Assembly (NCBI GenBank): GCA_023386795.1
Contig: JAEWJB010000132.1
Location: forward strand, 1 to 20,353
Reading direction: 5' to 3'
Source of the DNA: Pseudomonadota bacterium
GTDB taxonomy: Bacteria; Pseudomonadota; Gammaproteobacteria; Xanthomonadales; Xanthomonadaceae
DNA length: 20,353 nt
Shown: positions 1 to 8,291 of the stretch, in pieces
How positions within the stretch are numbered: the first letter of the stretch is position 1
How the letters are laid out: each line of letters starts with the position of its first letter
Position numbers and translations under genes: made by a program
The notes under the pieces: model-generated
Database searches by the model: none
What the model saw: only the letters and a program-made list of their open reading frames with translations
What the model was told of the DNA's origin: nothing

Positions 1-567
1 CAGCTGCTCGCCGCGGCCGTGCTGCTCCCACCAGGTGCGGATGCTCGCGGCGATGGCGGCGACCCAGTCCGGATCCACCGCGTAATCGCGCACCAGTGTC
101 ACCGTCACCCCCGGATGACGCGGCTGCCAGTCGCGCAGCTGGTCTTCGATCGAGGCGGTGGTGGTGGTCGAGTACTGGGGATACAGCGGGAGCACCACCA
201 CCCGGCGCACGCCTTCGGCGGCCAGTCGATCCAGCTCGGCGGTCATCGCGGGCGCGCCGTAGCGCATCGCATGGCGGACGATGAAGTCGGGCATCAGACC
301 CTGCATCGCCTCGGCCAAGCGGCGTGTGTACACCATCAACGGCGAGCCGTCGGGCAGCCACACCTGCGCGTACTTGGCGGCCGAACGGCCGCTGCGCAGC
401 GGCAGGATCAGGCCATACAGCAGCGGCTTCCAGAGAATCGCGGGGATGGACACCACGCGCGGATCGCTGAGGAACTCAGCCAGATAGCGCCGCACCGCGG
501 GAGCGGTGGGCGTCTGCGGCGTGCCGAGATTGACCGCCAGCACGGCGGTGTCGGGTGCGTCGAGCAT
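1..567 (-). CDS. hemH: Ferrochelatase, N-terminal part (cut by window edge)
   Basis: Ferrochelatase inserts Fe2+ into protoporphyrin IX in the last step of haem synthesis. The minus-strand frame is open from the ATG at 567 to base 1, giving 189 residues. Recognition rests on the family's N-terminal NLGTP motif (residues 13-17), the segment SAAKYAQVW with SPLMVYT, and LPLYPQYSTTTT at about residues 126-137, a near-invariant ferrochelatase signature. The family is usually 320-370 residues, so roughly half is present. The catalytic His in the SFHG-type motif should lie just beyond the edge and cannot be checked. A GAG seven bases before the ATG is the only candidate ribosome site. The gene is divergent from the SYLF gene, with 163 bases between them. 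Identification is firm; completeness is unknown. Confidence 0.95.
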   Translation of the reverse strand, partial: MLDAPDTAVLAVNLGTPQTPTAPAVRRYLAEFLSDPRVVSIPAILWKPLLYGLILPLRSGRSAAKYAQVWLPDGSPLMVYTRRLAEAMQGLMPDFIVRHAMRYGAPAMTAELDRLAAEGVRRVVVLPLYPQYSTTTTASIEDQLRDWQPRHPGVTVTLVRDYAVDPDWVAAIAASIRTWWEQHGRGEQL

Positions 568-730
568 GGGCCCATTCTCGCAGGTCTGCGCGACGCCCGG
601 GACGGAAAGAACGCATCGCGGTGATCCATTGCATGAATCGGACCCGGAATACTCATTGCGGATTCATTTGAACCGCACTAATTTCGGGGAATCCGTATTC
701 GTTTACGCTGCGACCCCACCGGAGTCCTCC
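568..730. promoter_or_regulatory. Divergent intergenic region, hemH / SYLF gene
   Basis: These 163 bases must hold the starts of both divergent genes. The part at about 645-710 is clearly more AT-rich than its surroundings. It contains TTGAAC (668-673) as a possible plus-strand -35, but no good -10 at 16-18 bases. A 7-bp inverted repeat, CGGATTC (659-665) / GAATCCG (689-695), sits inside it and could be an operator or chance. GGAG at 721-724 lies six bases before the SYLF start and is a plausible ribosome site. No RNA gene is visible. That promoters lie here is inferred from gene orientation; the exact elements are not established. Confidence 0.4.
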
Positions 731-1612
731 ATGCGCCGCCTGACCCTTGCCGTGTTGATCACCGCCAGCCTGCTGACCACCCAGGCCTGGGCCGGCCCCC
801 AGGAAGACCAGCGCGCCCGTAACGCGGTGCGCGTACTGAACGAGATCCAGTCCATCCCCGAACAAGGCATCCCGGACAAACTGCTCGACGAGGGCCGCGC
901 CATCGTGGTCATTCCGGACACCATCAAGGCCGGTCTGGTCATTGGTGGGCGCCGCGGCCATGGCCTGATGTCGGTCAAAAACCCCGACGGCAGCTGGTCC
1001 AATCCGGTGTTCATGAAGCTCACCGGCGGCAGCATCGGCTTCCAGGCGGGCGTGCAGTCTTCCGACGTGGTGCTGGTGTTCCGCAACGACCGCAGCCTGG
1101 ACAACATCGTCAACGGCAAGTTCACCCTCGGCGCCGACGCCGGCGTGGCGGCGGGCCCGGTGGGCCGCAATGCCGCCGCCGCCACCGATGGCCAGCTGAA
1201 GGCCGAAATCTGGTCGTGGTCGCGCGCCCGTGGCCTGTTCGCCGGCGTGGCGCTGGACGGTGCGGTGCTGCAGATCGACGACGAGGCCGACCTGAATGCC
1301 TACGGCACCGGCAGCACGCCCCGCATGATCTTCGAAGGCCGTTCGCCGGAGCAGCCGTCCACCGACGTGATCGCCTTCCGCGACCGCCTGGAGGAAGCGA
1401 CCTACACCGCGCGCAGCAACCGCAACGAAGGCACCCCGCCGCCGCCGGCCCCCCGCACCGCTGCCGTGCCGGTCACCGGCCCGGCGCCGGCCGCGCCCCA
1501 GGAGGCCAGCACCGCACCGCTGCAGGCCGCTCCCGCCAATGCCCCGCAGCCGGGGTTCCAGCCGGTGGGCGAGGGCGAAGTACGCACTGAAACGCTGGAT
1601 GGCAAGCCCTGA
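731..1612 (+). CDS. Secreted SYLF (YSC84-like) lipid-binding domain protein
   Basis: A 293-residue exported protein. The ATG at 731 has GGAG six bases upstream and begins a classic signal peptide (MRR, hydrophobic LTLAVLITASLL, cleavage after AWA at about residue 21). The mature part matches the bacterial SYLF/YSC84 family: an N-terminal helix, the GRAIVVIPDTIKAGLVIGG segment (55-73), GHGLM, a Gly-rich core (LTGGSIGFQAG, 97-107), then GADAGVAAGPVGRNAAA and WSWSRARGLFAGVALDG (161-177), the family hallmark. SYLF domains are known to bind phosphoinositides in eukaryotes; the ligand of bacterial members is unsettled, and an envelope role is inferred from the signal peptide. After about residue 232 there is a Pro/Ala-rich tail of about 60 residues, beyond the usual domain, with no recognisable fold. 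The gene stands alone and ends just before a hairpin. Confidence 0.9.
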   Translation: MRRLTLAVLITASLLTTQAWAGPQEDQRARNAVRVLNEIQSIPEQGIPDKLLDEGRAIVVIPDTIKAGLVIGGRRGHGLMSVKNPDGSWSNPVFMKLTGGSIGFQAGVQSSDVVLVFRNDRSLDNIVNGKFTLGADAGVAAGPVGRNAAAATDGQLKAEIWSWSRARGLFAGVALDGAVLQIDDEADLNAYGTGSTPRMIFEGRSPEQPSTDVIAFRDRLEEATYTARSNRNEGTPPPPAPRTAAVPVTGPAPAAPQEASTAPLQAAPANAPQPGFQPVGEGEVRTETLDGKP

Positions 1613-1618
1613 AAGTCA

Positions 1619-1642
1619 GCACCCCCGTCCCGGCGGGGGTGC
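1619..1642 (+). terminator. Hairpin after the SYLF gene, before tatA
   Basis: A perfect 9-bp GC stem, GCACCCCCG / CGGGGGTGC, with a six-base loop TCCCGG, begins six bases after the SYLF stop. No T-run follows (GCTATCCTGAGGG), so this is at best a weak or Rho-assisted terminator. It may instead be a mRNA 3' end or boundary hairpin between the SYLF gene and the tat operon. Confidence 0.5.
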
Positions 1643-1644
1643 GC

Positions 1645-1650
1645 TATCCT
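1645..1650 (+). promoter_or_regulatory. Possible -10 element of the tat operon
   Basis: TATCCT within GCGCTATCCT resembles a sigma-70 -10 box and lies 33 bases before the tatA start. The expected -35 region falls inside the upstream hairpin (CCCCCG) and does not match TTGACA. The element is therefore weakly supported. Confidence 0.25.
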
Positions 1651-1683
1651 GAGGGTCCTTTCACGGTAAGCGGCGAGCAGATC

Positions 1684-1911
1684 ATGGGCGGCTTTAGCAT
1701 CTGGCACTGGTTGATCGTGCTGGTGATCGTGTTGCTGGTCTTCGGTACCAAGCGCCTGACCAGCGGCGCCAAGGATCTGGGCACCGCGGTCAAGGAATTC
1801 AAAAAGGGCATGCGTGACGAGGACCGTCCGGCGCAGCTCAACGACCAGACCCGCGATGCCAACGGCACGCCGGCGCAGAACGAGCGCGAGCACGACCGCG
1901 ACGGTCGCTGA
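1684..1911 (+). CDS. tatA: Twin-arginine translocase subunit TatA
   Basis: TatA polymerises around TatBC-bound substrate and lets folded proteins with twin-arginine signals cross the inner membrane. The 75-residue product begins MGGFSIWHWLIVLVIVLLVFG, a short N-terminal membrane helix typical of proteobacterial TatA, followed by the conserved FGTKRL hinge and an amphipathic helix (GAKDLGTAVKEFKKGM). A charged, disordered tail rich in Asp, Arg and Asn ends the protein. The ATG at 1684 is chosen because the upstream in-frame Met (1639) would place 15 unrelated residues, partly encoded by the hairpin, before the membrane helix. The ribosome site is weak (GAGCAG). It is followed after 24 bases by tatB and then tatC in the standard order, so function is secure. 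Confidence 0.97.
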   Translation: MGGFSIWHWLIVLVIVLLVFGTKRLTSGAKDLGTAVKEFKKGMRDEDRPAQLNDQTRDANGTPAQNEREHDRDGR

Positions 1912-1935
1912 TTTCGCAGGCGAGGGCGTCGGCAC

Positions 1936-2331
1936 GTGTTCGACATCGGTTTCAGCGAACTGCTGCTGATCGCCATCGTGGCCCTGGTGGTGCTCGGTCC
2001 CGAGCGCCTGCCCAAGGCCGCGCGGTTTGCCGGCCTGTGGGTCAGGCGCGCGCGCAACCAGTGGGATTCGGTCAAGCAGGAACTCGAGCGCGAGCTCGAG
2101 GCCGAGGAACTCAAGCGCAACCTGCACAGCGTGCAGAGTTCGCTGCGCGAGGCCGAGTCGCAGATGCGGCAGGGCCAGGAACAGGTTCGCGCGCAGGGTC
2201 AGGAACTGCATGACGAGATGGCGCGCGACGTGGACATCCGCACCGCCAGTGAAGCCGCGCCCGCCCCGGCGGTCCAGGCGCCTCATCCCCCGCAGCCCGC
2301 CGAACCGGCACCGCCGGAGAAGCAGCCGTGA
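1936..2331 (+). CDS. tatB: Twin-arginine translocase subunit TatB (GTG start)
   Basis: TatB with TatC forms the receptor for twin-arginine signal peptides in the inner membrane. The 131-residue product starts at a GTG and opens MFDIGFSELLLIAIVALVVLG, the single N-terminal membrane helix, followed by the TatB hallmark GPERLP and an amphipathic region. A long, strongly charged helical stretch (about residues 45-100, rich in Glu, Gln and Arg) and a Pro/Ala-rich tail follow. The GTG start is supported by direct family alignment of MFDIGFSE and by GAGGG about ten bases upstream. Its stop overlaps the tatC start in GTGA, indicating translational coupling that would keep TatB and TatC near a fixed ratio. 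Confidence 0.96.
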   Translation: MFDIGFSELLLIAIVALVVLGPERLPKAARFAGLWVRRARNQWDSVKQELERELEAEELKRNLHSVQSSLREAESQMRQGQEQVRAQGQELHDEMARDVDIRTASEAAPAPAVQAPHPPQPAEPAPPEKQP

Positions 2332-3074
2332 ACGCACCGGATGACCTGCAGGCCGAAAGCAGCCTGATCGAGCACCTGATCGAGCTGCGCGCGCGCCTGG
2401 TGCGCGGCCTGCTCGGCCTGGGCGTGGTACTGCTGTGCCTGCTGCCCTTCACCCGGCAGATCTACAGCTGGCTGGCGCGCCCGCTGGTCTCGCAGCTGCC
2501 CGCCGGGCAGACGATGATCGCGATGAACCCGGCCGGTGCGTTCTTCGCGCCGATGAAGCTGACCTTCTTCGTCGCCCTCTTCATCTCGGTGCCGTGGCTG
2601 CTGTACCAGGCCTGGGCCTTCGTCGCGCCGGGCCTGTACCAGCGCGAGAAGCGCCTGGCCCTGCCCCTGCTGGCCTCGGCCGTGGCGCTGTTCTACATCG
2701 GCTGCGCGTTCGCCTATTTCCTGGTGCTGCCGGCGGTCTTCCACTTCCTGACCACCTTTACCCCGGACGTCATCGCGCTCACGCCCGATGCCAACGCCTA
2801 CCTGGATTTTGTCCTGGTGATCTTCTTCGCCTTCGGTACGAGCTTCGAGCTGCCGGTGGCGCTGGTCATCATGGCCCTGCTGGGCTGGGTCACGCCGGAT
2901 CAGCTGCGCCAGGGCCGTGGCTACGCCATCGTCGGCATCTTCGTGATCGCCGCCGTGCTGACGCCGCCGGACGTGGTCTCCCAGCTGATGCTGGCCATCC
3001 CGATGTGCATCCTCTACGAGCTGGGCATCATCGCCGCCCGCGCGGTAGTACCCAAGGCCCAGCCGCAATCGTGA
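2328..3074 (+). CDS. tatC: Twin-arginine translocase subunit TatC (GTG start)
   Basis: TatC is the six-helix core receptor that reads the twin-arginine motif. The product has 248 residues, the usual length. Landmark residues are all present: HLIELRARL near the N-terminus (Glu19, equivalent to E. coli Glu15), FVAPGLYQREKR with Glu107 (E. coli Glu103), SFELPVA with Glu174 (E. coli Glu170), and LTPPDVVSQ with Asp215 (E. coli Asp211). Six hydrophobic segments can be traced. The GTG start overlaps the tatB stop (GTGA), with GGAG eight bases upstream inside tatB. The gene is last in the operon; a GC hairpin follows, and the next gene is on the other strand. Confidence 0.97.
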   Translation: MNAPDDLQAESSLIEHLIELRARLVRGLLGLGVVLLCLLPFTRQIYSWLARPLVSQLPAGQTMIAMNPAGAFFAPMKLTFFVALFISVPWLLYQAWAFVAPGLYQREKRLALPLLASAVALFYIGCAFAYFLVLPAVFHFLTTFTPDVIALTPDANAYLDFVLVIFFAFGTSFELPVALVIMALLGWVTPDQLRQGRGYAIVGIFVIAAVLTPPDVVSQLMLAIPMCILYELGIIAARAVVPKAQPQS

Positions 3075-3077
3075 CCG

Positions 3078-3100
3078 GCGGCGGGCATCGCACCCGCCGC
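3078..3100. terminator. Hairpin between convergent tatC and membrane-protein gene
   Basis: GCGGCGGG and CCCGCCGC form a perfect 8-bp stem around the loop CATCGCA, four bases after the tatC stop. Read on the plus strand it is followed by GGCCTTTCC, a short T-stretch. The minus-strand gene ends twelve bases away on the other side. Its position suggests a terminator shared by the two convergent operons; the T-run is weak in both directions. Confidence 0.55.
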
Positions 3101-3111
3101 GGCCTTTCCGC

Positions 3112-4020
3112 TTATGCCACGAAGATGTCCTGGCGCTCGCCGCCCGCCGGCGGCACCACTGCGTCGGCATGGCCGAACATCTGCTTCCACGCCGCATAGA
3201 CCGCGCCGGCGAACACCGGCATCAGCACGCCCATCATCAGCAGCTGGGCCAGATAAAGCGCGAAGGCGCCCAGCAGCAGCGAGGCGATCATCGCCACCAG
3301 CGCGACGACGAAGTAGATCGCCACCAGCGCGATGAAGGTGAGTACGAAGAACACCAGCAGCGCCGGCAGGTTGCGCACGCCCGCGCGCAGGCTTTCGCGC
3401 AAGGCATGCACGCCGGTGGCATGGTCGAACATCACCTGGGGCGGCATCACGAACAACGCCAGGCTGAGCGCGGCGAAGGTGGCGAGCACCAGCAGCAGCC
3501 ACAGCAGGATGCGTCCGGCCGGCAGGCTGGCGACCAGCGCTTGCACCTGCGCCGGGTCCGGCTGTACGCCGGCCTGCGCGGCCGCCTGGTTAATGCGCTC
3601 CAGCTCACCCATCACGTGGGTCAGCTGCTGCAAGCCACTGGGGCCGACCAGCGCGACCAGCAGCAGCGCCAGCACGACCACGGCCAGCGCCTGGGGCAGC
3701 AGCGACACCAGCAGGTGCGGCGCACGGCCATCCTGCAGGCCGTGCAGCAGGTGGGAGGGACGCGCCGGGCGGCCTTCGTCCACCTCGCGCACCGCCCACA
3801 GCATGCCGCCCATGAACACCGGCCCGGCCAGCAGCATCAGGAACTGCACGGCCAGGCCGAGCGCCGGTAGCTGCGTCGCCAGCCCGGCGCCGAGTACGGC
3901 GATCAGGCCCCACGTCATGCCGAGCGTCCCCAGCGCCAATGGCGCGCGCCGCAGCAGCGCGAACCCGGTCAACAACCATTCCGCGCCGGCCGAGGCCGGC
4001 AGCTTGCGAATTTCGCTCAT
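3112..4020 (-). CDS. BPSS1780-family polytopic membrane protein
   Basis: A 302-residue integral membrane protein of unknown function. The N-terminal pattern, RKLPASAGAEWLLTGFALLRRAP, fits the BPSS1780 family of proteobacterial membrane proteins. Hydrophobic stretches fall at about residues 29-49, 54-78, 104-126, 168-193 and 218-265, the last probably two helices. A soluble loop (about 127-167) contains Gln/Ala-rich sequence. The MPPQVMFDH ... AL.ESLRA..RN block at 192-217 is the typical conserved cytoplasmic turn. I chose the ATG at 4020 over the one at 4026 because GGGA lies five bases before 4020, while it directly abuts 4026. It is the last gene of the ATPase/amidotransferase run. Substrate and role are unknown. 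Confidence 0.8.
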   Translation of the reverse strand: MSEIRKLPASAGAEWLLTGFALLRRAPLALGTLGMTWGLIAVLGAGLATQLPALGLAVQFLMLLAGPVFMGGMLWAVREVDEGRPARPSHLLHGLQDGRAPHLLVSLLPQALAVVVLALLLVALVGPSGLQQLTHVMGELERINQAAAQAGVQPDPAQVQALVASLPAGRILLWLLLVLATFAALSLALFVMPPQVMFDHATGVHALRESLRAGVRNLPALLVFFVLTFIALVAIYFVVALVAMIASLLLGAFALYLAQLLMMGVLMPVFAGAVYAAWKQMFGHADAVVPPAGGERQDIFVA

Positions 4021-4038
4021 TCCCATCCCGCATCGATA

Positions 4039-4060
4039 GGCGCCGGCCAAGTCCGGCGCC
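4039..4060 (-). other. Intercistronic hairpin, amidotransferase / membrane protein
   Basis: A perfect 8-bp stem GGCGCCGG / CCGGCGCC with a six-base loop sits in the 46-base gap between the amidotransferase stop and the next start on the minus strand. No T-run follows on the minus strand (TATCGATGC), so it may be a partial terminator or an mRNA-stabilising hairpin that lowers expression of the distal gene relative to the first two. Confidence 0.5.
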
Positions 4061-4066
4061 GCGTGA

Positions 4067-4824
4067 TTATCGCGCGTTTTCCGGCCTGCCACCGTGGCCA
4101 TGCGACGGCAGCGTGCGCGCGTGCTGGACGAATCTTCGCAGCAGGCGCCGGGCGAGCGGGGCGGCGCTGACCTCGCGGGCCACCGTGCGTGCGCAGCGGC
4201 CGTGGCGCTGCAGGCAGTCGGCGCGGGCGTGGACGTAGCCGCGGATGTGATGGGTGGCAAATTCGGGATGGAACTGCACGCCCCAGGCGTTTCGCCCCCA
4301 GCGGAAGGCATGGCACGCGTCCTGCGGCGAACGGGCCAGCACGGTCGCGCCGTCGGGCGCGCGCAGCACGGTCTGCAGGTGGGTCGCGTGGGCGGGAAAG
4401 CGTTCCGGCAGGCCAGCGAAGAGCGGGTCCTCGAAGGCCGGGGGATGCAGCTCCAGCTCGATCGTCCCCGATTCGCGCCCGGCCGGGTTGTAGTCCACCT
4501 GCCCGCCGAGCGCGTGCGCCAGCAGCTGGTGGCCGTAGCAGATGCCGAACACCGGCATGCCGTCGTGGGCGGCGGCGCGCAGCCAGTCGGCGGTGCGCTC
4601 GCTCCATTCGGCGCGGTCGGTGACGAAGGCGGCCGAGCCGGAGACGATCGTGCCGGCGAAGCCTTCCGGGGAAGGCGGCGCCTGTCCAGCCTCCACGTTG
4701 ACCACCACCGTCTCGGCCTCGGCCAGCCCCGCGGCCACGCGGATCCAGTGCGGAAAGCGCCCATAGCGCTTCATCGCCGGCACCGGCTGGCCGGTTTCGA
4801 GGATCAGGAACGGCAGGTGTGGCT

Positions 4825-4828
<4 letters not shown>
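4067..4828 (-). CDS. Class I glutamine amidotransferase (GMP-synthase-like GATase)
   Basis: A free-standing class I glutamine amidotransferase of 253 residues, which would hydrolyse glutamine to give ammonia for an unidentified acceptor reaction. The nucleophile-elbow motif GICYGHQLLA carries Cys97, and GVQFHPEF supplies His187 and Glu189, completing the Cys-His-Glu triad. The N-terminal FLILETGQP and IVSGSAAFV segments match the strand/oxyanion regions of GMP-synthase-type GATases. A C-terminal helical region rich in Arg (about 205-253) follows. The start ATG at 4828 overlaps the stop of the upstream ATPase gene as ATGA. Such proteins are often annotated as 'glutamine amidotransferase' in Xanthomonads; related enzymes include gamma-glutamyl-polyamine or gamma-glutamyl-peptide hydrolases, so the true substrate is open. 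Confidence 0.88.
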
Positions 4829-6645
<1,817 letters not shown>

Positions 6646-6658
6646 GAGCCGTTCCCCG

Positions 6659-6676
6659 CTGCGGAATGCCCCGCAG
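6659..6676. promoter_or_regulatory. Operator-like inverted repeat between divergent genes
   Basis: CTGCGG (6659-6664) and CCGCAG (6671-6676) form a 6-bp inverted repeat with a six-base spacer. It lies between the ATPase start and glyQ, over the place where the glyQ -35 should fall. It may be a repressor site or a short 5'-leader hairpin of the ATPase mRNA; chance is possible in such GC-rich DNA. Confidence 0.25.
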
Positions 6677-6683
6677 GTCGGCC

Positions 6684-6694
6684 GCTATACTAGC
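6684..6694. promoter_or_regulatory. Overlapping divergent -10 elements (glyQ and ATPase)
   Basis: GCTATACTAGC is a near-palindrome in the 75-base divergent gap. On the plus strand TATACT (6686-6691) is a 5/6 match to the sigma-70 -10 box, 29 bases before glyQ. On the minus strand TAGTAT (6692-6687) is a 4/6 match placed about 41 bases before the ATPase start. The region at -35 for glyQ (GGAATG) is poor. One sequence could thus serve both directions. Confidence 0.45.
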
Positions 6695-6720
6695 GCACCC
6701 CTTCGCACGGCCCCTGCCGC

Positions 6721-7634
<914 letters not shown>

Positions 7635-7638
<4 letters not shown>

Positions 7639-8276
7639 TCCTCATCGGCATGTTCGACTCGCCGTTCGTGCGCCGCGTCGCCGTGGCGCTGGACCGGCTA
7701 GGCCTGTCGTTCGAACACCGCGACTGGTCGGTGGGCCGGGATTTCGACCGCATCCGCGAGTACAGCCCGCTCGGCCGCGTGCCGGTGCTGGTGCTGGACG
7801 ACGGCGAGGTGCTGACCGAATCGGCGGTGATCCTCGACTGGCTCGATGGCCAGGCCGGCGAGCAGGCGCTGCTGCCTGCGCACGGTGCCGAACGCCGCCA
7901 GGCGCTGCGGCTGGTCGGCTACGCCAACGGCGCGGTGGAGAAGGCGCTGCAGCAGGTGATGGAGCGCGTGTTCCGCCCGGAAGAAAAACGCCATGCCCCG
8001 TGGGTTGGACGTTGCCGCACGCAGATGGAAGGCGCGCTGCAGGTGCTCGACCAGGCCTGCGTGGACGCCGGCGGGCGCGAATGGCTGGTGGGCGAACGCT
8101 TCGGCCTGGCCGACCTCACCCTGGCCTGCTTCTGCACCTACCTGCGTGACGCGCTGCCCTACGACCTGGACCGCTTCCCCGCCTTGGCCGCCCGCGTGGC
8201 GCGCTACGAGGCATTGCCGGTCCTGCGCAAATATTACGTGCCGTTCGATGCGCCGCAGACCGGCGCCACGGCCTGA
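7635..8276 (+). CDS. Glutathione S-transferase family protein
   Basis: A 213-residue cytosolic GST-fold protein. The N-terminal thioredoxin-like domain starts MILIGMFDSPFVRRVAVAL, with Ser9 at the position of the catalytic Ser/Cys, the cis-proline in GRVPVL (Pro50), and the glutathione-gamma-glutamyl binding pair Glu62-Ser63 in TESAVILDWL. The all-helical C-terminal domain (about 87-205) contains FGLADLTLACF (156-166), the GST N-capping box and hydrophobic-staple helix. Length is normal. It begins inside the glyQ stop codon (ATGA) and ends 15 bases before glyS, so it is co-transcribed with the synthetase. Its substrate is unknown; nothing in the sequence links it to aminoacylation, and a stress or detoxification role is inferred only from the family. 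Confidence 0.92.
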
Positions 8277-8291
8277 ACAAGGATTGATCCG

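Noticed and set aside
659..695. CGGATTC/GAATCCG inverted repeat as an operator
   Set aside because: Seven-base arms with a 23-base spacer and no match to a known regulator site; kept only as a note in the intergenic entry.
506..730. Upstream in-frame extension of the SYLF gene
   Set aside because: It would place about 75 unrelated residues before a clear signal peptide, run into hemH sequence, and ignore the GGAG six bases before 731.
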